This document shows positions 21,175 to 29,803 of a DNA stretch of 37,500 nt, piece by piece; position 1 is the first letter of the stretch, and each line of letters begins with the position of its first letter. The notes under the pieces were generated by a model. That model was given only the letters and a program-made list of their open reading frames with translations. It made no database searches and was not told where the DNA came from. The stretch covers positions 1 through 37,500 of the forward strand of contig MPNO01000044.1 of the NCBI GenBank assembly GCA_002239065.1. Reading direction: 5' to 3'. The translations under genes and the position numbers were made by a program. Source of the DNA: Defluviicoccus sp. bin129. Its GTDB lineage: Bacteria; Pseudomonadota; Alphaproteobacteria; MPNO01.

Positions 21175-23255
21175 CTAGCTTGCCCGCCCCGGCACGATCA
21201 ACGCGTCGAGCGCGAGCAGGCCTTGCGCGAAGACCCGGACGGGGTTGATGTCGATCTCCGCGATCCCGGGATGTTCGGCGATCAGCCGGGCGAGCCCGAT
21301 CGCCGCGTCGCGGATCGCCGCGCGGTCGGGGGTGGGGGCGCCGCGCCAGGGGCCGAACAGCGCGCTTCCGGCGAGCGAGTCGATCATCCGGTCGATCTCG
21401 CCCGGGCCGAGCGGGGCGAGCGCCACCGCGACGTCGTCGATGGCTTCGGCCGCGGTGCCGCCGAGCCCGAGCAGCACCGTCGGGCCGAAGCTCGGATCGT
21501 TGCGCGCGCCCAAGATGAGGTCGAGCCCGTCCGGCGCCATCTCCTCGATCAGGTAGCCGGAATCCGAGACCCGGTCGATCGCATCGAGCGCGCGCGCCAG
21601 CCCCCCGGCGGTCGCGATCCCGAGATGGACGCCGCCGACATCGGATTTGTGCAGGATCGCGGGGTCGAGCGTCTTGGCCGCGACGGCGCCGCCCATCGCC
21701 GCCCGGGCCGCCTCGGCTTCGGCGCGGCTGCGGCAGACGCTCCGCCGCGGCGCCGGGATGCCGTAGGCGGCGATCAGCGCCTTCGCCGCGTCCTCGTCCA
21801 CCGGGCCGGCGAGCGGCGGCCCCGCCCCGCCCGTGGCGCGGGGCGCGGTTTCGCGGTCGACCGATTCCGCCCGGGCGCGCGCATCCGCGACCAGCGCGGC
21901 CATCGCGCGGGCGGCCCGGTCGGGCGCGGGGAAGGCCGGGATGCCGGCCGCGCGCAGCCTTCCGGCCAGCGGCGCCGTCTCGGCGGGCACGCCCTGGGTG
22001 GCGAACAGCACCGGCTTCTCCGTCCTTCCCCCCGCGGTCCGCACCCCCCCCCCCAGAGCGAGCCCGCCCCCCCCGCCCCGCCGAGACCGAGCCCGCCGCC
22101 CTCGATCAGCGCATAGGCGAGCACCGCATCGACCGCGTCGTCCGCCGCGAGCGCGTCGAGCACGGTCCCGAAGCTCGCGCCGGGCCGCCCGGTATCGACC
22201 GGGTTCTTCATGTAGGTGAGCGGCGGCAGCGCGGCGGCGATCCGGGCCACGCTTGCCGGCGCGATTTCGGGCACCGAGACACCCGCGTCCTTGAGCGTGT
22301 CGGTCATCAGCAGCCCGGGCCCGGCCTGCCCGGTCAGCACGCCGATCCCCGGATCCCGCGCCGGGCGGAGCCTGGCGAACGACAGCGCGTGGGCGGCATC
22401 CAGCGCGTCGTCGAGGGTCTCGACCAGGACCGCGCCGGCCTGGCGCAGCGCCGACCGGGTGAGGCGATGGCTCCCCATCAGCGCGCCGGTGTGGGATTCG
22501 GCGAAGCCGCCCAGATCCGCCTTGCCGACCGGGAGCGCGACCACCGGCTTGGCCCGCGCGGTTTCCCGGACGGCATCGAACAGGGCCCGGCCCTGCTCCA
22601 CCCCCTCGACATGGAGCACGACCGCCCGGGTCTCCGGGTCGGTGGCCACGTAGCCCAGCGTCTCCGCCAGCCCGACATCGGCCGCGTTGCCGAGCCCGAC
22701 GGCGAGGCTCACCCCGAGCCCGGCCGCGTGGGCCATCATCGCCAGCGTGAGGTTGATGCCGCCCGACTGGGCGACGATGCCGATCGGGCCCGGGCGGATC
22801 TCGCTCGCCGCCGGCAGGAAGGTGCAGGCGAGCCCGCGCGACGGGCGGACGAAACCCGACGTGTTGGGCCCCAGCAGCCGGATCCCGCCGGCCCGGCAGA
22901 CGCCCGCGATCCCGCTCTCCAGCGCGGCGCCGCCGGCGCCGGTCTCGCCGAACCCGCCGCTCACCATGAAGGCGGCGCCGGCGCCGATATCGGCGGCCTC
23001 GCGCAGCACGCCGAGCGAGTGCTCCGCCGGCAGCACCAGGGCGACCAGGTCGACCGGCCCCGGCACCGCGGCGAGATCGGGATGGGCGGTGCGTCCCAGG
23101 ATGGTGCCGCCGCGCGGATTGACCGCATGCACCGCGCCGCGGAAGGGGGCGAGCGCGCGAAGGATCTGGAAGCCCGGCTTTTGCTCGCTCGCCGACGCGC
23201 CGACCACCGCGATCGAGCGCGGATCGAACAGGCGCGAGAGCGGGGGTGGCGGCAT
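21175..23255 (-). pseudogene. ADP-forming acyl-CoA synthetase, frameshifted as given
   Basis: A fused alpha-beta ADP-forming acetate/aryl-acetate--CoA ligase in two frames. The first part has the CoA-binding start RLFDPRSIAVVGAS and the phospho-histidine motif ESHTGALMGSHRL (His255). The second part is the ATP-grasp domain, with AYGIPAPRRSVCRSRAEAEA and DPAILHKSDVGGVHLG. The frames switch at about 22055-22095, where a 29-bp imperfect duplication sits in a C-homopolymer. Removing 29 bases from the 2081 leaves 2052, exactly 683 residues plus a stop, reading LIEGGGLALGGGVRTAGGRT. The gene precedes iorA-iorB, so it probably converts their aryl-acetyl-CoA product to acid with ATP formation. The start at 23255 is not well fixed; 23291 (GTG) is possible. 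Confidence 0.8.
22055..22112. repeat. Imperfect 29-bp tandem duplication and C-run inside the acyl-CoA synthetase gene
   Basis: CGAGCCCGCC occurs at 22059 and again at 22088, with flanking bases also related at offset 29. Eleven consecutive C residues lie at 22044-22054. One unit is almost pure G/C homopolymer and encodes nonsense-like Gly repeats, while the other encodes the normal LIEGGG stretch. The offset is not a multiple of three and accounts exactly for the frameshift. Confidence 0.65.
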
Positions 23256-23307
23256 CGGCGGATCATGGAGGCCGCCCGTGGCGGTGTCCACAAGTCCGCC
23301 GGCGGCG

Positions 23308-23706
23308 CTACTCCCCGGCCATCTCGGAGAGGACCCGCCGGGCGCGCTCGCGGTGGACCGGTTTGAGGTTGCTTCCCACCGCCCTGACCGCCGCCATCAG
23401 CACCGCCGCGTCGTCGGTATATCCGAGGGCGGCGATGAAGTCCGGGATGACGTCGGCCGGGGTGATGAAATAGGCGATCGCCCCCATCAGCACCGCCTTG
23501 ACGTAGAGCGGGGTGTCGCGGTCGACCGCGCAGTAGAAGGAGGCGACCGCGTCTTCCAGGAACGGTACCCTGCCGATGGTCGCGCGCAGCTTGCGCCGGA
23601 AACCGCCGCGGACGACCGCCTCGTCCGCTTCCAGCTTCTCCTGGTTGACGGTCGGGTCGCGGTCCATTCCCAGAGGTCCGTCGATGATTGTCAGCTGCCC
23701 GTCCAT
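23308..23706 (-). CDS. DUF1232 (YkvA-like) membrane-associated protein
   Basis: A 132-residue protein with the DUF1232 signature at residues 65-110: FYCAVDRDTPLYVKAVLMGA followed by IAYFITPADVIPDFIAALGY and TDDAAVLMAA. The motif forms a hydrophobic hairpin of unknown function. The N-terminus (1-45) is polar. The ATG at 23706 is used; Met at 23667 is an alternative. It is on the same strand as the acyl-CoA synthetase, 52 bases upstream of it, and may be the first gene of that transcript, though a functional link with arylpyruvate metabolism is not evident. Confidence 0.8.
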   Translation of the reverse strand: MDGQLTIIDGPLGMDRDPTVNQEKLEADEAVVRGGFRRKLRATIGRVPFLEDAVASFYCAVDRDTPLYVKAVLMGAIAYFITPADVIPDFIAALGYTDDAAVLMAAVRAVGSNLKPVHRERARRVLSEMAGE

Positions 23707-23805
23707 ACCAGCTATATGGCCCGGCGCGGGGCGCGGGGAAGAGGCCACCCTATCGTATCTTTCTTGGGGAGGTATAGGTCTCGCGAGGGCTTGCGCCGGG
23801 CGGCG

Positions 23806-23843
23806 GGACAAACGAAACGCCCCGGCCCGTGCGGGCCGGGGCG
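23806..23843 (-). terminator. Rho-independent terminator of the Bug-receptor gene
   Basis: CGCCCCGGCCC (23818-23828) pairs perfectly with GGGCCGGGGCG (23833-23843) around a 4-base loop. On the minus strand the stem is followed by TTTCGTTTGT. It lies 23 bases after the TctC-like stop. It is the clearest terminator in the window. Confidence 0.85.
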
Positions 23844-23866
23844 CTGGTTGCGAGACCGCTCGGCGG

Positions 23867-24880
23867 CTACTTGGCGGCGAGCAGCTTGCGCGCCTTGGCG
23901 AGGGTCGCGTCGTCGATCTTCAGGCTGTCGCCGACCACCTTCTGGATCTCCTCGCCCGTGCTGGGCGTGACCCGGAGCTTGCTCTTCTTCATCGAGGCCG
24001 CGAAGGCGGGCGTGGCGACCGCCTTGGCGAAGGCGGCGCGCAGGAAGGCGATCCTGTCCTGCGGGACGCCCGGTGCGACCGCCAGGCTGCGGCCGATGGC
24101 GACCAGGGTCGACATGAAGCCGATGATCGGCCGGTCCCCGGCTGCCACCAGGTCCTTGAGCATCGGCACGTTGGCGAGCTCCGCCTCGGGCTCCGGCCCC
24201 ATCTGGATCAGCGGCACCGCGAAGCCGTTCTTGAACCACGCCTCGCGGTTGGTCTTGAAGGCGAGCCAGGTGAAGTTGACGCCCGAGACCTCGCCCTGCT
24301 CCATCGCCAGCAGCATCTTGCGCGAGCCGCGATAGCCCTTGACGATCTTGATCTTGGTGCCGAGCAGCCCGTTGACGATCGCCGGTACCTGGTAGGTCTG
24401 CGATCCGACGCCGGAGGAGGCGAAGGGCACTTCCGTGGTCTTGAGGTCGGTCCACGTCTTGACCCCGGTGTCGCTCCTGACCGCCATCAGCGAGTTCACC
24501 TTGAGCGCGCCGCCGATGAAGGTGAACTTGTCGGCCTCGTATTTCGCCGCCTTGGGGCGGGTGAGCTGCGTGACGACCAGCGTGTCGGGCAGCATCAGAA
24601 GCACCGAGCCGTCCTTGGGCGCGACGTTGTAGGCGTAGTTGGTCATCTTCAGCCCGCCGCTGCCGGTCCGGTTCTGGACGATGATCGAATCCGTCCCGAG
24701 GATCGGCTTGAGCGCCTCGGCGAGCGAGAGCGAGGTCTTGCCGTAGGTCCCGCCGACGCCGAAGCCGTGCAGGATGGTGACCTGGCGGTCCTTGTAGAAA
24801 TCGGCCGGGCTTTGCGCGAGCGCGCCGCCCGCCGCGAGAATGCCGGTCGCCGCGAGCGCCAGCAACTTGAAGCCTTTCAT
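23867..24880 (-). CDS. Bug-family (TctC-like) periplasmic solute receptor
   Basis: A 337-residue secreted protein. The signal peptide MKGFKLLALAATGILAAGGA ends near LAQ at residue 23. The mature protein begins SPADFYKDRQVTILHGFGVG, followed by family elements such as IIVQNRTGSGGLKMTNYAYN and VPFASSGVGSQTYQVPAIVN. This is the tripartite tricarboxylate transporter receptor family, which binds carboxylates and other small acids. No TctA/TctB membrane genes are beside it, so it is an orphan, a common situation for Bug proteins. ATG 24880 has GGGAG 7 bases upstream. Expression appears independent: it has its own promoter candidate and a strong terminator. Confidence 0.88.
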   Translation of the reverse strand: MKGFKLLALAATGILAAGGALAQSPADFYKDRQVTILHGFGVGGTYGKTSLSLAEALKPILGTDSIIVQNRTGSGGLKMTNYAYNVAPKDGSVLLMLPDTLVVTQLTRPKAAKYEADKFTFIGGALKVNSLMAVRSDTGVKTWTDLKTTEVPFASSGVGSQTYQVPAIVNGLLGTKIKIVKGYRGSRKMLLAMEQGEVSGVNFTWLAFKTNREAWFKNGFAVPLIQMGPEPEAELANVPMLKDLVAAGDRPIIGFMSTLVAIGRSLAVAPGVPQDRIAFLRAAFAKAVATPAFAASMKKSKLRVTPSTGEEIQKVVGDSLKIDDATLAKARKLLAAK

Positions 24881-24931
24881 CGTCAATCTCCCTGTCTGCG
24901 CCGGCGCCGTGCCGGCCCTTGGCGATCTCCC

Positions 24932-24960
24932 ATCAGACCAAATCCGGCCCGTCGACTCAA
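24932..24960 (-). promoter_or_regulatory. Possible promoter of the Bug-receptor gene
   Basis: On the minus strand TTGAGT (24960-24955) and TCTGAT (24937-24932) are 17 bases apart, and each matches consensus at four positions. The -35 overlaps the stop codon of the acetyltransferase gene. Transcription would start about 45 bases before the ATG at 24880. Confidence 0.3.
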
Positions 24961-25454
24961 TTCCCCGGGGGTCGGGACTTGCGGGTCATGCGGACATGCG
25001 GGATTCCGGCCTCCTCGAAGGGCGCGCCTTCGGTCGCGAAGCCGAGCGCGCGGTAGAAGGTCTCGCTGTGCGCCTGGGCGTGGAGCACGGCCGCGCGTTG
25101 CTGCGCATCGAGCGAGGCGAGAACATGGCGCATCAGCGCGCTGCCCAGCCCGCAACCGCGATGGCGGGCGAGGATCGCGACGCGCTCGATCTTGGCGATG
25201 CCGGGCTCGAGCGGCCGGACCCGCGCGGTGCCGGCCGCCTGCCCGCCGAGGCGCAGGAGAAAATGCCGGCATTCCTCGTCCTTGCCGTCGATTTCGAGCT
25301 TTTCGGGAACCCCCTGCTCGACGCAGAACACCGCGCGGCGGATCGCGAAACAGGCCGCCATCCCGGCCGGGCCGCCGGCCTCGCCGATGGCGAGCTCGCG
25401 CGGCGCCGGGCGTGGACCGCCCTGCGCGCCGTCGCTATGTTCTGCCGCCGGCAT
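24957..25454 (-). CDS. GNAT family N-acetyltransferase, ElaA-like
   Basis: A 165-residue acetyltransferase. The start of the fold reads CFAIRRAVFCVEQGVPEKLE, typical of ElaA-like GNAT proteins ('IRREVFVVEQ'). The acetyl-CoA pyrophosphate loop is HRGCGLGSALMRHVL (R/Q-x-x-G-x-G/A form) after the strand KIERVAILARHRG, and the C-terminal part has AHSETFYRALGFATEGAPFE followed by IPHVRM. The substrate is unknown. ATG 25454 is the only start upstream of the first strand, leaving just 32 bases to the divergent FMN reductase start, so promoters of the two genes must overlap coding DNA. Confidence 0.82.
   Translation of the reverse strand: MPAAEHSDGAQGGPRPAPRELAIGEAGGPAGMAACFAIRRAVFCVEQGVPEKLEIDGKDEECRHFLLRLGGQAAGTARVRPLEPGIAKIERVAILARHRGCGLGSALMRHVLASLDAQQRAAVLHAQAHSETFYRALGFATEGAPFEEAGIPHVRMTRKSRPPGN
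25413..25441 (+). promoter_or_regulatory. Possible promoter of the 11-gene catabolic operon
   Basis: TGGACC at 25413-25418 and TATGTT at 25436-25441 are separated by 17 bases, inside the 5' end of the divergent acetyltransferase gene. A transcript would start near 25448, about 40 bases before the FMN reductase ATG. The -10 is one of few AT-rich hexamers here. This is a motif match only. Confidence 0.35.
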
Positions 25455-25486
25455 CCGGCCGCGCCGCCAGGGAGGACAATCGCGAC

Positions 25487-26044
25487 ATGAAAGTATTCGG
25501 GCTCGCCGCGTCGCTCAGGAAGGACTCGATCAACCGGCGTCTCCTCTTGCTCGCCGAGGACATTGTCCGCGAATGCGGTCACGAGGTCGACCACGCCGAA
25601 TTCCGCGACTTCGACATCCCGCTCTACGATGGCGACCTTCAGCAGGAGTCCGGCGTTCCCGCCGGCGCCCAGGCGCTCGGCGCGCGCATCGCCGGCGCCG
25701 ACGCCTGGCTGCTCGTCTCGCCGGAATACAACTGGGGCGCGCCGGGAACCATCAAGAACGCGATCGACTGGCTGTCGCGCATGCAGCCCGTGCCGCTGGA
25801 TCGCAAATCGGCGCTGCTGCTGTCGGCCTCGCCGTCGCTGGTCGGCGGCGCGCGCGGCCTGATGAGCCTCCGCCTGCCGCTCGAGGTGCTGGGGTGCTGG
25901 GTCTACCCCAAGGTGTTCGCGCTGGCCCAGGCCGGCCAGGCCTATGGCGAGGACGGCAAGCTCGCCAACGAGGCGCTGGCCGCGATGCTGCGCGGCATGG
26001 TCGAGGACTACCTCGCGACGGCGGAGGCTCTCAACGCACGATGA
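25487..26044 (+). CDS. NAD(P)H-dependent FMN reductase
   Basis: A 185-residue flavodoxin-fold reductase. Family motifs are VFGLAASLRKDSINRRLL (phosphate-binding loop, residues 3-20) and VSPEYNWGAPGTIKNAIDWL (about 78-97), characteristic of the FMN_red / ChrR-like group. It reduces FMN or quinones with NAD(P)H and could supply reduced flavin to a monooxygenase. It is the first gene of the operon; GGGAGG upstream supports the ATG. Its TGA overlaps the ATG of the molybdenum hydroxylase large subunit (ATGA). The later FAD monooxygenase of this operon looks like class A and should not need a separate reductase, so the partner is unclear. Confidence 0.88.
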   Translation: MKVFGLAASLRKDSINRRLLLLAEDIVRECGHEVDHAEFRDFDIPLYDGDLQQESGVPAGAQALGARIAGADAWLLVSPEYNWGAPGTIKNAIDWLSRMQPVPLDRKSALLLSASPSLVGGARGLMSLRLPLEVLGCWVYPKVFALAQAGQAYGEDGKLANEALAAMLRGMVEDYLATAEALNAR

Positions 26045-28452
26045 GCGCGGGCGGCTTCTGGGTCGGGGCTCCGGTCCCGCGCAAGGAGGACGAGGCGCTC
26101 CTCACCGGGCATGCGCGGTTCATCGACGACATGGAACCGGTGCCCGGCATCCGCCACGCCGCCCTGCTGCGCTCGCCCCACGCCCATGCCGAGATCCGTT
26201 CGGTCGACCTGACCCGCGCGGCGGCGCATCCGGGCGTCCACGGCGTGCTCTCAGGCGCCGATATCGCGGCCGCCATCGGGCCGATCCCGAGCGCCGTCCG
26301 GGTGCCCATCGACTACTACCCCATGGCGGTCGGGAAGGTGCGCTATGCCGGCGAACCGGTCGCCCTGATCGCCGCCGAAGACCGCTACGTCGCCGAGGAC
26401 GCGCTCGAACTCATCGAGGTGGATTACCGGCCGCTGCCCCCGGTCATCGACCCGAAGGCGGCGATGGACGACGATGCGGCGCTGCTGCACGAGGCGGTCG
26501 GCTCGAACGTCGTCCACCACCGCGAGTTCCGCTACGGCGATCCCGAGACCGCCTTCGCGGAGGCCGACCGCATCGTCCGGCTCGACTGGACCTTCCCGCG
26601 CTATTCCTCGACCCCGATGGAAACCTGCGGCGCGATCGCGCAGTTCGAGCCCGCGCCCGACCGCTACACCATCTGGTCCAACTTCCAGGGGCCGTTCATC
26701 CTGCACGCGCTGATGTGCGGCGCGCTCCGGGTGCCGGGCAACCGGCTGCGCCTGATCACCGCGCCGCAGAGCGGCGGCAGCTTCGGCATCAAGCAGGGCA
26801 TGTACCCGTATATGGTGCTGCTGGCCGCGGCGAGCCGCCTGCTGGGGGTGCCGCTCAAGTGGATCGAGGACCGGCTCGAGCACCTGGTGGGCTCGTCTTC
26901 GGCGTCCAACCGCGAGGACGCCGTCGAGGCCGCGTTCCGCAGCGACGGCACGCTGACCGGGCTCCGCTTCCGCAACACGGTCGATGTCGGCGCCTATATC
27001 CGCGCGCCCGAGCCCGCCTCGGTCTATCGCATGCACAGCGCGTCGAACGGCGCGTACCGCGTCCGCAACATCGCGGTCGACAATCGGCTGGTGACGACCA
27101 ACCGCCTGCCGATCGGACTCAACCGGGGCTATGGCGGTCCGCAGTTCTTCTTCGCGCTGGAACGCGCCATGGACGCCGGGGCCCGTGCGCTCGGCATCGA
27201 TATCGCCGAGATCAGGCGGCGCAACTTCGTCCCCGCCGACGCCTTCCCCTACCGCGCGCCCGCCGGCGCGCTCTACGACGCGGGCGACTACGAGGCGGCG
27301 CTCGACAGGACGCTGGATCTGGCCGGCTACGCCGCGCTGTGCGCCGAACGCGACCGGGCGAAGGCCGACGGGTGGCTGTTCGGGATCGGCCTGGCCACGG
27401 CGATCGAGCCGTCGGGCTCCAACATGGCCTATGTGACGCTCGCGCAGACGCCCGAGGAGCGCGCCCGCGCCGGCGGCCGGTCGGGCGGGCTCGGGACCTG
27501 CACCATCTCGATCGACCCGTCCGGGTCGGTGACCGTGAAGACCGTCTCCACCCCGGCCGGGCAGGGCCATGCCACGGTCGCCGCGCAGGTGGCGGCGGAT
27601 GCGCTAGGGCTGACGCCGGACGACATCGACGTGGTGACCGAAATCGACACTCTGACCAGCGCCTGGTCGCTCGCCTCGGGCAACTACGCGAACCGGTTTT
27701 CCTCGGTGGTGGTCGATGCCATCGGCAACGCCGCGAGGACGGTCGCCGAGAAGATCCGCATGATCGCCGCCGAGGACCTCGAGGTCGCGGCGGAGGATGT
27801 CGAGCTCGCCGACGGCACCGCCCGGGTGGTGGGCGTGCCGGAAAAATCGCTCCCCTTCCGCCGCGTCGCCGCCAAGGCCCACTGGCACCCGGCCGGGCTG
27901 CCCGAGGGCATGGCGCCCGGGATCTTCGAGACCGCGGTCCTGTCGCCCCCCGGGCTCGGCCCGCCCGACGAGCAGGACCGGGTGGCGTCCGCCGTCACCT
28001 TCGGCTTCATCTGCGACCTCGCGGCGGTCGAGATCGACCCCGGCACGGGCCGGATCGAAATCGGCACATATGTCTCGGTGCACGACGTCGGCAAGGTACT
28101 CAACCCGTTGATCGTCGAGGGCCAGATCGTCGGCGGCTTCGCGCACGGAATCGCCGGCGCGCTGATGGAGGAGATGGTCTACGACGAAGACGGCAATCCC
28201 CTCTCCGGCAGCTTCGCCGACTATCTCTGCATCACCGCGCCCGAGATGCCCAGGCTCACCATCGGCCATGTCGACACGCCCTCGCCCCACACCGCGCTCG
28301 GCGCCAAGGGCATGGGCGACGGCTGTTCGATGCTGGCGCCGGTGGCAATCGCCAATGCGGTCGCCGACGCGCTCGGGCGCGAAGACGTCGAGCCGCCGTT
28401 TACCCTGAACAGGGTGTGGGACCTGGTGGCCGGGGGCGGAGGCGCCGGGTGA
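26041..28452 (+). CDS. Molybdenum hydroxylase molybdopterin-binding (large) subunit, second system
   Basis: An 803-residue protein of the CoxL/xanthine dehydrogenase large-subunit family. Visible features are the hammerhead domain start VPRKEDEALLTGHARFIDDM, SGGSFGIKQGMYPY for cofactor binding, LNRGYGGPQFFFALER (Arg362 to Gln368) at the substrate-side loop, and GAKGMGDGCSMLAPVAIANA near the end. At Asp760 family members usually carry the catalytic Glu (GxGE), so this enzyme has an E-to-D change. The loop RGYGGPQ rules out a CO dehydrogenase, which has AYRCSFR. It starts inside the FMN reductase stop and ends overlapping the GTG of the FAD subunit. It should hydroxylate an aromatic or N-heterocyclic ring. 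Confidence 0.9.
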   Translation: MSAGGFWVGAPVPRKEDEALLTGHARFIDDMEPVPGIRHAALLRSPHAHAEIRSVDLTRAAAHPGVHGVLSGADIAAAIGPIPSAVRVPIDYYPMAVGKVRYAGEPVALIAAEDRYVAEDALELIEVDYRPLPPVIDPKAAMDDDAALLHEAVGSNVVHHREFRYGDPETAFAEADRIVRLDWTFPRYSSTPMETCGAIAQFEPAPDRYTIWSNFQGPFILHALMCGALRVPGNRLRLITAPQSGGSFGIKQGMYPYMVLLAAASRLLGVPLKWIEDRLEHLVGSSSASNREDAVEAAFRSDGTLTGLRFRNTVDVGAYIRAPEPASVYRMHSASNGAYRVRNIAVDNRLVTTNRLPIGLNRGYGGPQFFFALERAMDAGARALGIDIAEIRRRNFVPADAFPYRAPAGALYDAGDYEAALDRTLDLAGYAALCAERDRAKADGWLFGIGLATAIEPSGSNMAYVTLAQTPEERARAGGRSGGLGTCTISIDPSGSVTVKTVSTPAGQGHATVAAQVAADALGLTPDDIDVVTEIDTLTSAWSLASGNYANRFSSVVVDAIGNAARTVAEKIRMIAAEDLEVAAEDVELADGTARVVGVPEKSLPFRRVAAKAHWHPAGLPEGMAPGIFETAVLSPPGLGPPDEQDRVASAVTFGFICDLAAVEIDPGTGRIEIGTYVSVHDVGKVLNPLIVEGQIVGGFAHGIAGALMEEMVYDEDGNPLSGSFADYLCITAPEMPRLTIGHVDTPSPHTALGAKGMGDGCSMLAPVAIANAVADALGREDVEPPFTLNRVWDLVAGGGGAG

Positions 28453-29321
28453 AGCCCGCGCCGTTCGAATACTGCCGGGCCGATACGCTCGACGAAGCGC
28501 TGGATCTCGCCGCCGAGTTCGGCGCCGATGCTTCCGTGCTGGCCGGGGGCATGTCGCTCGGCCCGATGCTCAACATGCGGCTCGCCAGACCCGCCGCCCT
28601 CATCGACATCAACCCGGTCGAGGCGCTCGCCGGCATCCGGGAATCGGAGGACGCGCTCGAGACCGGCGCGCTCTGCCGCCAGGCCGATGCGCTGGGCTCC
28701 GGGCTCATCGGCGGGTTCGCGCCGTTGCTCGCCGAGGCGCTGCCCTTCGTCGGGCATTTCCAGACGCGCAACCGGGGAACGCTGGGCGGGTCGGTCTGCC
28801 ACGCCGACCCGAGCGCCGAAATCCCGCTGGCGCTGCTGACGCTCGGCGGCGGGATCGTGCTGCGACGCAAGGGCCGCGCGCGGACCGTGCCGGCGGAGGC
28901 GTTCTTCGAAGGCATATTCGCCACCGCCCGCGAGCCGGAAGAAATCGTCACGGCGCTGCGCTGGCCGCGCGGCGGGGCGCGGATCGGCCATGCGTTCGCC
29001 GAGATCGCCCAGCGCCATGGCGATTTCGCGATCGCCGCGGTCGCGGCGACGGTAGCGCTCCGCCCGGGCGGCGACATCGCGGCGCTGTCTCTCGGGCTTG
29101 GCGGGGTCGAGGATCGCCCGCGGCTCGCGGATCTTTCCGGTCTTGCCGGCGCGCCGGCGACGCCCGCGACCGCGGCCGAGGCCGCGGCCTTCGCGGCGGA
29201 TCGGGCGGACCCGATCGAGGACCCCAAGGCGAGCGCCGCCTACCGGCGCCAGCTCGTCCGGGTGCTCGGCGCGCGCGTCCTCGAACGGGCCATGGAGAGG
29301 GCGGCCGCCCCGTCATGCTGA
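28449..29321 (+). CDS. Molybdenum hydroxylase FAD-binding (medium) subunit, second system
   Basis: A 290-residue CoxM-like subunit. FAD motifs are LAGGMSLGPMLNMRLARP (31-48) and RNRGTLGGSVCHADPSAEIP with TLGGS at 111-115. The C-terminal domain begins near residue 175 with FAEIAQRHGDFAIAAVAATV. It mirrors the subunit at 4242-5102 but is clearly divergent, for example AGGM replacing AGGQ. GTG 28449 overlaps the large-subunit TGA (GTGA). Only scattered cysteines are present, so the additional [4Fe-4S] loop of 4-hydroxybenzoyl-CoA reductase is absent, arguing against that enzyme despite the adjacent CoA ligase. Confidence 0.9.
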   Translation: MKPAPFEYCRADTLDEALDLAAEFGADASVLAGGMSLGPMLNMRLARPAALIDINPVEALAGIRESEDALETGALCRQADALGSGLIGGFAPLLAEALPFVGHFQTRNRGTLGGSVCHADPSAEIPLALLTLGGGIVLRRKGRARTVPAEAFFEGIFATAREPEEIVTALRWPRGGARIGHAFAEIAQRHGDFAIAAVAATVALRPGGDIAALSLGLGGVEDRPRLADLSGLAGAPATPATAAEAAAFAADRADPIEDPKASAAYRRQLVRVLGARVLERAMERAAAPSC

Positions 29322-29803
29322 GGATCGCGCCCGGAACCAGGCATCGAATCTCCGTCACCGTGAACGGCAGGCCGCATGCCGGCTTCGCCGAGGCCCGGAC
29401 GCTGCTGAGCGATTTCCTGCGCCACGAGCTGAAACTGTTCGGCACCCATGTCGGCTGCGAGCACGGCGTTTGCGGCGCCTGCACGGTCAATATCGACGGG
29501 CGCGCGGTGCGCTCCTGCCTGCGCTTCGCCGTGCAGGTCGACGGCGCCGAGATTCGCACCGTCGAGGGGCTTGCCGAGGGCGGGGCGCTGAGCCCGCTGC
29601 AGGAGGCGTTCCGGCGGCGCCACGCGCTGCAATGCGGGTTCTGCACGGCGGGAATCCTGATTTCCGCGACGCAGTTCCTCGAGACCAGCCCGAACCCGAC
29701 CGAGGCGGAGGTGCGCGATATGCTGTCGGGCCATATCTGCCGCTGCACCGGCTATGAGGGCATGGTGCGGGCGATCCTCGACGTGGCCGGAGAGACGCCG
29801 TGA
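29315..29803 (+). CDS. Molybdenum hydroxylase [2Fe-2S] (small) subunit, second system
   Basis: A 162-residue CoxS-like protein with a complete ligand set: Cys48, Cys53, Cys56 and Cys68 for the ferredoxin-like cluster (CEHGVCGAC), and Cys107, Cys110, Cys142 and Cys144 for the helical-domain cluster (CGFC and CRC). Residues 1-11 form a slightly basic N-terminal extension. Its ATG lies 7 bases inside the FAD-subunit gene, and its TGA overlaps the GTG of the CoA ligase, so translation of the oxidase and the ligase is coupled. It completes the heterotrimer in the order L-M-S. Confidence 0.95.
   Translation: MLRIAPGTRHRISVTVNGRPHAGFAEARTLLSDFLRHELKLFGTHVGCEHGVCGACTVNIDGRAVRSCLRFAVQVDGAEIRTVEGLAEGGALSPLQEAFRRRHALQCGFCTAGILISATQFLETSPNPTEAEVRDMLSGHICRCTGYEGMVRAILDVAGETP

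Noticed and set aside
28449..29803. Identifying the second Mo enzyme as 4-hydroxybenzoyl-CoA reductase because of the adjacent CoA ligase
   Set aside because: The FAD subunit lacks the cysteine-bearing insertion that holds the extra [4Fe-4S] cluster, and the gene order differs.
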